The notes: generated by a model from the sequence alone, not told the origin. A stretch of 35,388 bases of DNA from Gracilibacillus alcaliphilus (GCF_016909015.1 NZ_JAFBFA010000046.1:1-35388), one strand, 5' to 3'. Shown: positions 1 through 7,830, counted from the stretch's first letter. Translations and numbers: made by a program.

Positions 1-24
1 CTGTTTGGTCATTCTTTTAGACAT
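1..24 (-). CDS. 5' end of an unidentified gene cut by the window edge
   Basis: Only eight codons are visible (MSKRMTKQ), running off the left edge. The call rests on a good ribosome binding site, GGGAG, eight bases before the ATG (within 33-40), and on its position directly after the broken acetyltransferase on the same strand. No function can be assigned. Confidence 0.5.
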
Positions 25-75
25 ACAAAATACTCCCTTCATAATAGGTGAGAATTTTTATTATTTCTCTGTCTA

Positions 76-321
76 CTATAAAGGGAGCATATCACTAAAT
101 AAACGATACCAGACCGCTCCAGCCGGTTGTTGGTGCAGATCATAAGCAATAAGTGCTGTATCTCCCGCTCTACCCCAGTCCTGGTGATACTTACGCAAAT
201 GCTTTGATTGGAGCAGTTTTTGTTTCGATGGCTTATTCTCCGAAATAAAGATCGATTCATATAACATATCCGTTAAGAAATCAAGATCCTCGTTATTATC
301 TAGCCTTCTTACTTCAAACAT
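76..321 (-). pseudogene. GNAT N-acetyltransferase, truncated to its N-terminal half
   Basis: The product would be about 81 aa, starting MFEVRR. The alternative upstream ATG at 342 overlaps the DUF1801 stop; the start at 321 is preferred because AGGTG lies seven bases before it. The sequence (..DLDFLTDMLYESIF.., then GAVWYRLF) looks like the N-terminal half of Bacillaceae GNAT enzymes of about 150 aa. It stops right after the GAVWYRLF strand, so the acetyl-CoA binding motif A (R/Q-x-x-G-x-G/A) and the rest of the fold are absent. No continuation is visible in another frame before the next gene starts at 24, which suggests a deletion rather than a single frameshift. It is coupled to the DUF1801 gene upstream. 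Probably non-functional. Confidence 0.75.
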
Positions 322-334
322 TCTTATACACCTG

Positions 335-757
335 CTATTCATTTGGATATTGTGCTTGCAAAAATTGGACAGATTGCTTGATTAATTCCCGTAATATCTC
401 TTCATCCACATCTGCTACTTTATTGATATAGACACAAGACTTACCTGCCTTATGTTTACCGAACTGGTTCAATAATTGTTCCCGCTCCGTATCTCCTGTT
501 GCAAAATAGAGACTGATTTTCGCCTTGCGTGGTGAGAAACCTACTAATGGTGCATCTCCTTCATGACCTGATTCGTATTTATAATGATAACGGCCAAATC
601 CGATAATGCTAGGACCCCACATTTTTGCTTCAAACCCTGTTGTTTCGGTGAAAATATCTAGCAGCCGATAGGCATCTTCACGTTTACGGGAACTCTCGAC
701 ATCTTCAATAAAGGCAAGCACGCTATTATCATTTTGCTTTGTTTTTAATTCATACAT
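335..757 (-). CDS. DUF1801 domain protein (YdhG-like)
   Basis: This 140-aa protein matches the DUF1801 family in length and hallmarks: an N-terminal helix with DAYRLLDIF, the central MWGPSIIGFGRYHYKYESG block, a GFSPRKAKISLYF strand, and a C-terminal GKSCVYINKVADVDEEILRE segment. The family is small, soluble and functionally uncharacterised, with a fold related to the iron chaperone YdhG/frataxin-like group. No signal peptide or membrane segment is present. The stop overlaps the start region of the truncated acetyltransferase, so the two were probably co-transcribed. An AAGGAG lies about 12 bases before the ATG, a rather long spacing. The family is clear; the function is not. Confidence 0.85.
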   Translation of the reverse strand: MYELKTKQNDNSVLAFIEDVESSRKREDAYRLLDIFTETTGFEAKMWGPSIIGFGRYHYKYESGHEGDAPLVGFSPRKAKISLYFATGDTEREQLLNQFGKHKAGKSCVYINKVADVDEEILRELIKQSVQFLQAQYPNE

Positions 758-913
758 CAGCCTGCACCACTCCTTCTATTCTATATTTTTTCTGGACGTC
801 TTACTAATACGTTTACTCCATTCCTATTATATCATTAACACCTTTCGATATTATACGTTTACTATCTATTTTCTCGATAAGATGATCCTGATTTACAGCA
901 GCATCATCTGTTT

Positions 914-1522
914 TTAATGATGCAGATATCGTAGCCAGCTATGTCCATTTGAAAATTGCCTAACCAATGCTTTCCGCAGCCAATCTTTCTCTTCTAGTGT
1001 CAAATACGGAAGCATCATCTGAAAATCTGTTTTATCCTTTTCTCTGACTTGGGAAGAACCTCCCTTATACAGCAGTTGAATCTCTGGTTTAAGGTATGGT
1101 ATGCCTGACGACGTGTGTAAATAAATATCATCCTTGGCACGTCTAATGGAAGGCTCTCTACCATATACCCAATCTCCTTTTTCCATATCAATCAGCATTA
1201 TTTGAAATGCCCATGGTGAATGGTGATCTTTACGAACCCACACATCCTTAGTCTTTTGTAAAAATTCCCCTTCAGCCCAGTGTATCAATTTTCCTTTTTG
1301 TGCTTTATAGAATAGCCAATCCTTACTTAACTGCTGAAATAGCAGATTTTGATCCTCTCGATAGAGGCATATATCGATATCACTGTGGTTTCTTGTCTGC
1401 TTATTTACATGTAGATCCAATGCCCATCCCCCAGCAATGAACCAATCTATCGAAGTATTTGAAAACAAAGCATACATTTCTTCTACGGATAACGGCTGCC
1501 AGTTATAGATATTTTCCTTCAT
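914..1522 (-). CDS. Nucleotidyltransferase of the aminoglycoside-adenylyltransferase-like type
   Basis: The 202-aa protein has the nucleotidyltransferase-fold signature: FIAGGWALDLH (residues 28-38) followed by HSDIDI with two metal-binding acidic residues (D48, D50). This resembles the aminoglycoside 2''-adenylyltransferase/AadA-like group (PF10706-type), but many members of that group act on unknown substrates, so a resistance role is not claimed. The ATG at 1522 was chosen because AAGGA lies five bases upstream; the open frame extends 18 codons further without a convincing site. It is monocistronic, with about 150 bp to the DUF1801 gene. No terminator of convincing strength is seen after it. 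Confidence 0.75.
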   Translation of the reverse strand: MKENIYNWQPLSVEEMYALFSNTSIDWFIAGGWALDLHVNKQTRNHSDIDICLYREDQNLLFQQLSKDWLFYKAQKGKLIHWAEGEFLQKTKDVWVRKDHHSPWAFQIMLIDMEKGDWVYGREPSIRRAKDDIYLHTSSGIPYLKPEIQLLYKGGSSQVREKDKTDFQMMLPYLTLEEKDWLRKALVRQFSNGHSWLRYLHH

Positions 1523-1740
1523 CAAAGTCCTTCTTATACTTGTTAAGAAAATATTATATACAAGAACTACAATCAAGTATATGATGAAAGGAGCTTTTCT
1601 ATCAGGTAGGATTCCATTAGTAGTTTTTTTTGCTTAGCCTCCGTTACTCCGCCTCATTTTTATCTTTGAGGTTGATGGTTAGCGGCCAATAAACACCTGT
1701 AAAATACAGTAAGACCAGTAAATGAGAGTGGGGAAAACCA

Positions 1741-2283
1741 TTGATTAGCTCCAGAAATGTCATCAAAATAATTATTGGAAATATACTGCTAGGGCTGGGC
1801 TACGCCAAATTTCTCGTTCCGAATAAGGTGATTAACGGCGGGGTAACAAGTTTATCTCTGGTGATTCAGCAATGGCTAAAGATTGATTTATTGTGGATTA
1901 GTAACGGGCTCACCCTGTTGCTGCTACTCTTATGCTTTGTGGCACTAAATAAAGAAATCTTTATCAATTCAATTGTCAGCAGTCTGTCTTATATGCTTTG
2001 CTTCTCTTTGTGGTATAAAACACCTTTTGTTTTAACAATTCATCCTATTGTGGATGTCTTTATAGCCAGTGTCTTGATTGCTTTCGGTTATTATGCTTGT
2101 CTGTCGTCCAAAGCTTCTACTGCAGGACTAGATGTGATAGCGCTTATAATTGTCAAATATACCAGATATAACCTTCATGTAGCACGAGTCAATCGTAATC
2201 TCAATTTCCTTGTACTCGGTCTAGGATTATTTGTATTTGGGGTATTCTCTGTATTGATTGGTATCATCGTAAGCGGGAAATAA
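1741..2283 (+). CDS. YitT-family membrane protein, 3' end replaced by IS66 insertion
   Basis: The 180-aa integral membrane protein has about five hydrophobic segments and YitT/DUF161 family features (GLGYAKFLVPNKVINGGVTS near the N terminus, SSKASTAGLDVIALI in the middle). It is a short form without the C-terminal DUF2179 domain of the roughly 280-aa members. Translation appears to start at TTG (1741) behind AGTGGGG. The last four codons (VSGK) and the stop come from the left end of the IS66 element. Joining 2268 to 4609, which removes the IS and one target copy, restores the frame as ..LIGIIFTFLY-stop, so the original protein was 181 aa. Only five C-terminal residues were changed, so it may still be functional. 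Confidence 0.75.
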   Translation: MISSRNVIKIIIGNILLGLGYAKFLVPNKVINGGVTSLSLVIQQWLKIDLLWISNGLTLLLLLLCFVALNKEIFINSIVSSLSYMLCFSLWYKTPFVLTIHPIVDVFIASVLIAFGYYACLSSKASTAGLDVIALIIVKYTRYNLHVARVNRNLNFLVLGLGLFVFGVFSVLIGIIVSGK

Positions 2284-2285
2284 TA
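2269..2285 (+). repeat. IS66 left terminal inverted repeat
   Basis: GTAAGCGGGAAATAATA is identical over 17 bases to the reverse complement of 4584-4600. It supplies the last codons (VSGK) and TAA stop of the truncated YitT gene. Confidence 0.93.
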
Positions 2286-2297
2286 TGACGCCATGAC

Positions 2298-2352
2298 AAA
2301 TAGCCCTAAAAGGAGTAAACTTTTCATAAAGTAGCTCCCTTAGGGTCTATTT
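2298..2352 (-). terminator. Long hairpin at the end of the IS66 transposase gene
   Basis: AAATAG (2298-2303) plus CCCTAAAAGGAG pair with CTCCCTTAGGG plus CTATTT (ending 2352) in a long imperfect stem that contains the tnpC stop codon. It lies at the inner border of the left IS end. It could end the transposase transcript or protect the IS from outside read-through. There is no strong T run, so termination is inferred from position. Confidence 0.5.
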
Positions 2353-3930
2353 AGCTTTTTTCACGCTTGTTGAAAGAGGCTTTACCTTGGCTTGGATATA
2401 ATCACTCCAAGGAAAATAGTGTTCCCAATATTCGGGGTGTTGAAAAATATCAAGCTGCGGAAGTTCCGCAAATAAAATGGTGAGGTATTCAAATGGATCC
2501 ACCCCATTTTCTTTCGCCGTTTGGATCACACTGTATCCAATGGTATTCGCCTGAGCACCAGCTACGCTCGTAGAGAAATACCAATTTTTGCGACCTAGGG
2601 TGACAGGCCGGATAGAACGCTCTGCGAGATTATTACTAATGAAAAGGCGTCCATCGTTTAAAAAACGGGAAAGAGAATCCCTTAAATGTTGGGTATAATC
2701 TACCGCTTTTTGTAAAGGGCCTTTCATCGTAACGAGGGCATCCAACCATTCCCAAAATGCTTTCAATAGCGGTTTGCTTTTCAGTTGCCGTTGCTGGAAC
2801 CTTTCGTCGGGAGATAACTTTTTCCATTGCCTTTCCAGCTTAAAAAGTTGATCACAGTAATGGACGCCAATGGCGCCTTGTCCATGTGGATCATTCGTCT
2901 CCAAAAATTTTCTCCGAACATGTGCCCAACAGGTTTGAAGTTGCACGTCTTCTAATTTTTGATAGACGGAATACCCATCACAGTGAAGCAATCCTTTAAA
3001 CCCTTTGAGAAAGGTTTCTGCTACTTCAAACTGGCGTGTCTCCGAAGAATGATAGAGAATAATTGGATGCTTGGCGGTTTCCGCTGTGCGAAATAACCAT
3101 ATCCTCGCATCTGCTGTAGCTGGCTTCTCGTCTGCCCGACGCAAAATTTGATAGGTCGTTTCATCTGCGGAGAGCACGGGTTCATGCAGTAATTTCCCCC
3201 TCATTTGTTGATACAATGGCTCCAGCCATTGTTCTGCACTTCGAATGGCCCAATTTGCCAACGTTCGCCGCGAAACCTTCAGCCCATATCTTGCCCATTC
3301 TTTTTCTTGGCGGTGATAAGGAATACTCATCTCCAACTTTTGATAGAGATTCCAGGCTAATACGCTGGGACCTGCCAGACTTTTGGCTAGAGCTGGTTCT
3401 GGTGCCTTTTGGCGGAGAATATAATTTTGTCCTGTTTTCTTACAAGCCAAACATTCATAAGCATGTTCATAGTGAATGTGTTGGACTAAATGGGCAGGGA
3501 TAAACTCCAACTCGGTTCGAGCTTCTCGTTTTCCAAGATACTTTAAGGGGCTGGCACAACACGAACAGACTTGGCTATCAGATGGAAGAGTATGTTCTTC
3601 CACCACGATAGGCAAGTCTCTTATGACATCGGTCCGCTGCCCTTTATATTTTTTTCGCTGATAAGAGATCGTCTCTATTTCAACGGCTTTGTCTGCAGGT
3701 TGCTCTGCTTCACTAAAAGGGGAGTCCTTGTCTTCCTCAAATAAGGAAAGTTGACCTGGTGAGGATTTTTCGGATGATGTTCCAAACAGTCGACGATTCA
3801 TATTGGTCAGCTGGTTAATCAGCTGTTCGATTTGTTTGGCTTGTTTTTCATTCTGGATCGTCAAATGTTCGATTTGTTTCATCAACTGCTTTTCCAATTC
3901 TGTCAACGTGTTCACCCCCCGTTTAACCAA
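2347..3930 (-). CDS. tnpC: IS66 family transposase (TnpC, DDE type)
   Basis: The product is 527 aa from the first possible codon, a TTG. A second TTG at 3906 (MTELEKQL..), behind GGGGGTG, is a better start and gives about 519 aa. The N-terminal 45 residues form a heptad-rich coiled coil (LEKQLMKQIEHLTIQ), followed by RRLFGTSSEK. A Cys-rich zinc-binding region follows (CSCCASPL, then CLACKKTG). The catalytic domain shows LSADETTYQIL and LLHCDGYSVYQ with the expected aspartates, and the third acidic residue in NLAERSIRPVTLGRKNW. Full length for the family with no frameshift. It cuts and joins the element ends; TnpA and TnpB are usually also needed. Confidence 0.95.
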   Translation of the reverse strand: MVKRGVNTLTELEKQLMKQIEHLTIQNEKQAKQIEQLINQLTNMNRRLFGTSSEKSSPGQLSLFEEDKDSPFSEAEQPADKAVEIETISYQRKKYKGQRTDVIRDLPIVVEEHTLPSDSQVCSCCASPLKYLGKREARTELEFIPAHLVQHIHYEHAYECLACKKTGQNYILRQKAPEPALAKSLAGPSVLAWNLYQKLEMSIPYHRQEKEWARYGLKVSRRTLANWAIRSAEQWLEPLYQQMRGKLLHEPVLSADETTYQILRRADEKPATADARIWLFRTAETAKHPIILYHSSETRQFEVAETFLKGFKGLLHCDGYSVYQKLEDVQLQTCWAHVRRKFLETNDPHGQGAIGVHYCDQLFKLERQWKKLSPDERFQQRQLKSKPLLKAFWEWLDALVTMKGPLQKAVDYTQHLRDSLSRFLNDGRLFISNNLAERSIRPVTLGRKNWYFSTSVAGAQANTIGYSVIQTAKENGVDPFEYLTILFAELPQLDIFQHPEYWEHYFPWSDYIQAKVKPLSTSVKKAK

Positions 3931-3998
3931 TTTCTTTTATCGTACCACACTTTATCAAAAAAGGAGGAAAAATTTAAAAACGAATGCTCTCCGGATGA

Positions 3999-4355
3999 TT
4001 AAGTAAGTACTCCTAATTGGGCAGGCTGGATTTTTTGTTTTTGATAGATGGAAAATCCATCGAACAGCCACTCGATTTGTTTGGCTGTCAGTTTTTCTAC
4101 GTCCGTTTGCGAACGTGGCCACGTTAACTTTCCCTGGTCATATCGCTTATACAGTAAATAAAAACCTTCTCCATCAAACCAGAGCGCTTTAAATCGATCG
4201 GTTCTCCTTCCACAAAATAAGAAGACCGATTCGTCTAGAAGGTTTAATTGAAATTGGCTGGTAATCACGGTAGCCAGACCATCAATGCCTTTCCGTAGAT
4301 CCGTGTAGCCACAGACTAAATAACAATTCTGCACCTTGGAGAAGTCAACGAGCAT
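3999..4355 (-). CDS. tnpB: IS66 family accessory protein TnpB (Orf2-like)
   Basis: This 118-aa protein is a textbook IS66 Orf2: CGYTDLRKGIDGLA near the N terminus, then ESVFLFCGRRTDRFKALWFDGEGFYLLYKR and a WP-R block. These conserved blocks define the family, whose biochemical role in transposition is still poorly defined. The ATG lies 11 bases inside the end of the upstream tnpA-like ORF, indicating translational coupling. Length is normal for the family. Confidence 0.95.
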   Translation of the reverse strand: MLVDFSKVQNCYLVCGYTDLRKGIDGLATVITSQFQLNLLDESVFLFCGRRTDRFKALWFDGEGFYLLYKRYDQGKLTWPRSQTDVEKLTAKQIEWLFDGFSIYQKQKIQPAQLGVLT

Positions 4356-4515
4356 GGCGGCACAACTCCTTTATCAAGGCTGTTGCCAATGATTCCTGAC
4401 AACCTTCCAAAATGGTTACGTGCAGAGAATGACAGGAAAACTCTATCACAGGCTTTGCGGGGGCAGAAGAAGGGGCTGTGGGGATCGTTACGGGAACAAT
4501 CGGATTTTCTTTCAT
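4345..4515 (-). CDS. Short TnpA-like protein of the IS66 element
   Basis: A 56-aa ORF starts MKENPIVPVTIP and ends KELCRHAR. It is preceded by a very strong ribosome binding site (AGGAGGT, eight bases before the ATG) and overlaps tnpB by 11 bp. Its C-terminal half (SLHVTILEGCQESLATALIKEL) resembles the last strand-helix unit of IS66 TnpA proteins. The roughly 50-residue N-terminal helix-turn-helix region of typical TnpA is missing and replaced by a Pro/Ala-rich stretch. A perfect dyad (ACTTGA-5-TCAAGT, 4534-4550) lies just before the binding site and could be an operator or leader hairpin. Confidence 0.75.
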   Translation of the reverse strand: MKENPIVPVTIPTAPSSAPAKPVIEFSCHSLHVTILEGCQESLATALIKELCRHAR

Positions 4516-4583
4516 GAAAAACTACCTCCTGTTACTTGATAATGTCAAGTATAGAGGTAGTTTCATTATAATAGAATGCGGTT

Positions 4584-4600
4584 TATTATTTCCCGCTTAC
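4584..4600 (-). repeat. IS66 right terminal inverted repeat
   Basis: Reverse complement identical over 17 bases to 2269-2285. The 8-bp target copy GTATCATC follows directly at 4601-4608. A TATAAT at 4565-4570 on the minus strand could be the -10 of the IS promoter, but its -35 is poor. Confidence 0.93.
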
Positions 4601-4647
4601 GTATCATCTTTACCTTTCTCTACTAGAATTCTATTTCAAATATTTTA

Positions 4648-4683
4648 GCAAAAGGCAGAACACCTCTTAAGTGCCCTGCCCTT
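4648..4683 (-). terminator. Rho-independent terminator at the end of the sugar operon
   Basis: On the minus strand the arms AAGGGCAG and CTGCCTTTT pair, with an inner CAC/GTG, and the hairpin ends in a T-rich tract. The stop codon of the last gene (4667-4669) lies in the loop. This marks the natural 3' end of the operon. Confidence 0.7.
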
Positions 4684-6349
4684 GGTTTGCTACCTGATAC
4701 AGATAAATTTCCCATGGCGATTCTTCTTGTGTAAAAGTATCTGCTAATTCTAGTCCTAAATCTTCGGCATTTTTGATTTCTACCGCAGAAAAGATATATT
4801 CACCGCCGAGAGCTTGTAAGGCTTCGGTATTAATATCCAGCTGCTCGATCGGTTCATTCCGATCCTTAGTAAACATATAATTCTTGCCATGATCAGCTAC
4901 ATACATATACAACCTGCCGCCCCAGTTATCAAAATAATCAGCCAGCTCTGAACTCTTCTCTAGTTCACCGGCAATAACTTCACGAAAGGCGTGTTTATAT
5001 TCAAGAGGGAAACTATTATTATACGTATCCAGCGTGTAAAAGCCATTAAACTGAGCAATCGTTGGGTGCATACCGATACTTACCACACGATAGCTGTCTT
5101 GAGGCTCTCCAATATAATCACGAATTTCGGCAAACAGCTCCTCCGAATAGAATTCTTCAAAACTAGGAGTGCCAACCACCCGATACTTGAACTCTTCTGT
5201 TAGCGAAAATAACCAGAGACATTGCAAAATAATTAAAATAACTGCCAACAGTTTGCCAAACTTCAACTGCTTCCATAAAATGACTAAAGCCAAGGCAAAA
5301 ATAATGTACCAGATTGGTGGATCCAGAAAGTGCACCCGTGCAAAATTAAAGGTGTTGGCGATCGAAACATTATCCTTAATCAGACGCCAGCCTTCCCAAT
5401 ACCAAAAGGCATACCAGAAGGATAATAATAAGTTAGTCAGGAGCAGCGTCATTAATAACTTAGGCTGCTGCCTCTTCATCATAGCAATCCACAGTGCCAA
5501 TAACATAAGCGGCACAATAATATAGGCCTGCTGAGCCTCATCATGGGTATGCCCATATAGGAAATTCTCCCACCCCAGTTCATAACTGCGATGAAAATCG
5601 TTAAATCCTAACTCTAATTCCTCACGATGAGAGTTAAACGTTGCATCGAAGAACATCGATGTGATTAACAAATAATTATTGATCACATAGACAGCTGTCA
5701 TCCCAGCAATGGCTGTGAAAAACGGCCAATTCCATTGCCGATAACGAATGCGGTCTATCAGCCATAACACTCCCATTAACGCTAAGAAAAAAACAAACGT
5801 TAAGATGAAATTAGAGAAAAAGGGGATCAGCCCTAATAATACCCAGGCATGCTTTGGTGCTGCCTTCTGATATTTTCGTATCAATAAAAAGGCATAAAGA
5901 GCAAGCGGCAGACCCGCAATGGACAATGCCCCTGATGGCCAATACGGCAGCATCGCAAATGTTAATGGAACACCGACCTTAATCCAAGGACTTGTTTCTT
6001 CTTTTAGTACAAATCGTGTTAACAGTAAGTACATCCCAAAAAAGGCAGCAAAACGCATGATCGTCTGACTGATTGTATAGGCTGTCATGGGCTCAAACAA
6101 GACATACAGCCAGACCACTGCATCAAAAGCTGAAGGCAGTGCACTGCGTGGCAAACCATTTATCGCATAAGGCAGTTGTACATCATGTAAGGTAAAGATA
6201 TTCCCACTCTCTGCTAACACCTTATACCAAACAATATTGGAATCCAGGTTATCATGCACTCGAATATGGGTGGCCTCACCATAGATGACATATGGCGAGA
6301 GGTAAGCGAGCAGAACAAGACACCCTATCCATATCCATTTATTTCTCAT
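4667..6349 (-). CDS. DUF6044/YkoS-like polytopic membrane protein, candidate lipid-linked sugar transferase
   Basis: This 560-aa protein has about 12 hydrophobic segments and a C-terminal extracytoplasmic domain of about 160 residues. The start at 6349 overlaps the wecE stop by 11 bp (ATGAGAAATAA); ATGs at 6376 and 6385 are possible. The general appearance resembles B. subtilis YkoS (DUF6044), which is encoded beside a GT2 glycosyltransferase, and the YfhO-type proteins of three-component glycosylation systems. After the first membrane segment comes IRVHDNLDS (acidic D33, D36), placed like the acidic motif in the first outer loop of GT-C glycosyltransferases. As last gene of a dTDP-amino-sugar operon, it is the best candidate for moving the sugar from undecaprenyl phosphate onto a surface polymer. 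That role is inference. Confidence 0.7.
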   Translation of the reverse strand: MRNKWIWIGCLVLLAYLSPYVIYGEATHIRVHDNLDSNIVWYKVLAESGNIFTLHDVQLPYAINGLPRSALPSAFDAVVWLYVLFEPMTAYTISQTIMRFAAFFGMYLLLTRFVLKEETSPWIKVGVPLTFAMLPYWPSGALSIAGLPLALYAFLLIRKYQKAAPKHAWVLLGLIPFFSNFILTFVFFLALMGVLWLIDRIRYRQWNWPFFTAIAGMTAVYVINNYLLITSMFFDATFNSHREELELGFNDFHRSYELGWENFLYGHTHDEAQQAYIIVPLMLLALWIAMMKRQQPKLLMTLLLTNLLLSFWYAFWYWEGWRLIKDNVSIANTFNFARVHFLDPPIWYIIFALALVILWKQLKFGKLLAVILIILQCLWLFSLTEEFKYRVVGTPSFEEFYSEELFAEIRDYIGEPQDSYRVVSIGMHPTIAQFNGFYTLDTYNNSFPLEYKHAFREVIAGELEKSSELADYFDNWGGRLYMYVADHGKNYMFTKDRNEPIEQLDINTEALQALGGEYIFSAVEIKNAEDLGLELADTFTQEESPWEIYLYQVANQGQGT

Positions 6350-7469
6350 AAAATTGCTGAATACTTTCCACGACATAGGCAACATCCCTTTTACTCATTC
6401 CATAATAAAGCGGCAGCCGCAGTAACCGATCACTGCCACTGGTTGTATAGCGATCCTCACCATAAAATGTACCGTACTTCTTGCCAGCTTGAGAATTATG
6501 CAACGGAACATAATGCGTGACCGTCATGATGCCTTTCTCGGCTAAGTAATCCATTAATTGCTGCCTGCCCTCTTTATCTTTGGTCTTGATATAAAAGAGA
6601 TGCGCATTATGTTCCACTTCTTTCGGAATCATTGGCAACGTCAGATCACCGCGAATGGCAAGATACTGTAATCCTTCATAATAATACTGCCATGTTGTCA
6701 GACGATCCTGATTAATGGCTTCCGCATGTTCCAGCTGGACAGATAGATAAGCAGCATTTAGTTCACTTAACAAATAAGAAGAACCGATATCCCGCCAACT
6801 ATACTTATCGACTTCTCCCCTGATAAATTGCGAGCGGTCTGTTCCTTTTTCCTGAATAACCTCTGCCCGGCCTATCAAGGACTCATCGTTAATTAATAAG
6901 GCGCCACCCTCACCACAACTATAATTCTTTGTTTCATGGAAACTAAAGGTTCCTAAATGTCCTATCGTCCCCAGCGCCTGTCCGTGATAACGGCTCATCA
7001 ATCCCTGGGCGGCATCTTCGATGACCCACAGGTCATGCAGACCGGCAATGGTCATAATCGTTTCCATCTCACAGGATACACCTGCATAATGAACAACTAC
7101 AATCGCCTTTGTCTGATTAGTGATTGCCTCCTGGACTTGATCTGTATCGATATTCATCGTCGTTGAATCTACATCAACAAAGACAATCTTCGCTCCCCTT
7201 AAAGCAAAGGCATTCGCTGTCGAGACAAAGGTATAGGAAGGCATAATTACCTCATCCCCTTCCCCGATATCGATTAATAATGCTGTCATCTCCAAGGCAG
7301 CTGTACATGAAGGGGTGAGTAACGCCTTTTTCGTATGTAATTGCTGCTCTAACCAATTGACACACTTCTTGCCATACTCTCCATTACCTGACATTTTCTG
7401 GTTGGCAATTACTTGAGCAATCGCTTGTTCCTCTTCACCGATATGGCATGGTATGTTAAATGGTATCAT
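6339..7469 (-). CDS. wecE: dTDP-4-amino-4,6-dideoxygalactose transaminase (WecE/RffA)
   Basis: This 376-aa PLP-dependent DegT/DnrJ/EryC1 aminotransferase converts dTDP-4-keto-6-deoxyglucose to dTDP-4-amino-4,6-dideoxygalactose using glutamate. It resembles E. coli RffA/WecE closely along its length: LLTPSCTAALEM, GDEVIMPSYTFVSTANAF, RGAKIVFVDV, VEDAAQG-type (VIEDAAQGLMS), GTFSFHETKNY with PLP lysine K181 (the same number as in E. coli), KYSWRDIGSSYL and GEDRYTTSGSDRLLRLPLY. This matches the WecE subgroup rather than perosamine or ArnB enzymes. The substrate is made by the RmlA and RmlB encoded upstream. The gene starts four bases after the small flippase-like gene and overlaps the next gene. 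Confidence 0.93.
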   Translation of the reverse strand: MIPFNIPCHIGEEEQAIAQVIANQKMSGNGEYGKKCVNWLEQQLHTKKALLTPSCTAALEMTALLIDIGEGDEVIMPSYTFVSTANAFALRGAKIVFVDVDSTTMNIDTDQVQEAITNQTKAIVVVHYAGVSCEMETIMTIAGLHDLWVIEDAAQGLMSRYHGQALGTIGHLGTFSFHETKNYSCGEGGALLINDESLIGRAEVIQEKGTDRSQFIRGEVDKYSWRDIGSSYLLSELNAAYLSVQLEHAEAINQDRLTTWQYYYEGLQYLAIRGDLTLPMIPKEVEHNAHLFYIKTKDKEGRQQLMDYLAEKGIMTVTHYVPLHNSQAGKKYGTFYGEDRYTTSGSDRLLRLPLYYGMSKRDVAYVVESIQQFYEK

Positions 7470-7473
7470 CTCA

Positions 7474-7830
7474 TCACCTCATTACAATAATCCCAAACAC
7501 AATTAAACCAAAACCAATCAATTTCTGCGGATTGATTGGCTCTCCAAATAATAACACGGAGAATAGAAAGACCAATACAAATGACAGACTCATAAATGGA
7601 TAGGCATAACTAATATCGAATTTCGTCATCGCCGCCATCCAGCTTAATGCCGCTAGGAATGCGGCAAAGAAACCTGACAAAATCCAAGGGTTAAACAGCA
7701 GCTGTAAGAGGAAGAGAAATTTATCCCACCATTCCTCTGGAAGGCCACCCTGACGATCCATTGTCCATTTGATAATTAACTGGCCATATACTGTAAAAAT
7801 AATCGTCCCGGCAATATAAAAGTATCCCAT
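7474..7830 (-). CDS. Small four-helix EamA/SMR-type membrane protein, candidate undecaprenyl-phosphate-sugar flippase
   Basis: The 118-aa protein has four predicted membrane helices and the EamA/SMR pattern, with a conserved end (SYAYPFMSLSFVLVFLFS, GEPINPQKLIGFGLIVFGI). It resembles ArnE/ArnF, the subunits that flip undecaprenyl-phosphate-aminoarabinose. Its place between the acetyltransferase and wecE, in an operon with a polyprenyl-phosphate GT2, supports flipping of a lipid-linked sugar. An ordinary drug-efflux SMR is less likely in this context. A single ArnE-like protein would have to act as a homodimer. The AGGAGG binding site (about 7839-7844) lies just outside the left end of the MITE-like element. 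Confidence 0.75.
   Translation of the reverse strand: MGYFYIAGTIIFTVYGQLIIKWTMDRQGGLPEEWWDKFLFLLQLLFNPWILSGFFAAFLAALSWMAAMTKFDISYAYPFMSLSFVLVFLFSVLLFGEPINPQKLIGFGLIVFGIIVMR

Larger units (their letters stand above)
2269..4600 (-). mobile_element. Complete IS66-family insertion sequence, 2332 bp
   Basis: Both ends carry the same 17-bp terminal inverted repeat, beginning GTAAGCGGGAAATAATA. The element is flanked by a perfect 8-bp direct duplication, GTATCATC, at 2261-2268 and 4601-4608. An IR starting GTAAGCG and an 8-bp target duplication are typical of IS66. It carries three ORFs on the minus strand in the usual order: a small TnpA-like protein, TnpB and the DDE transposase TnpC. All are open, so the element may be active. 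It interrupts the 3' end of the YitT-family gene. Confidence 0.95.

Noticed and set aside
861..915. GATGAT..ATCATC hairpin with T run as terminator of the nucleotidyltransferase gene
   Set aside because: The T run is on the plus strand, where no gene ends; the stem is short with a long loop.
914..1522. Aminoglycoside resistance gene
   Set aside because: Only the nucleotidyltransferase motif is visible; many relatives have other or unknown substrates.
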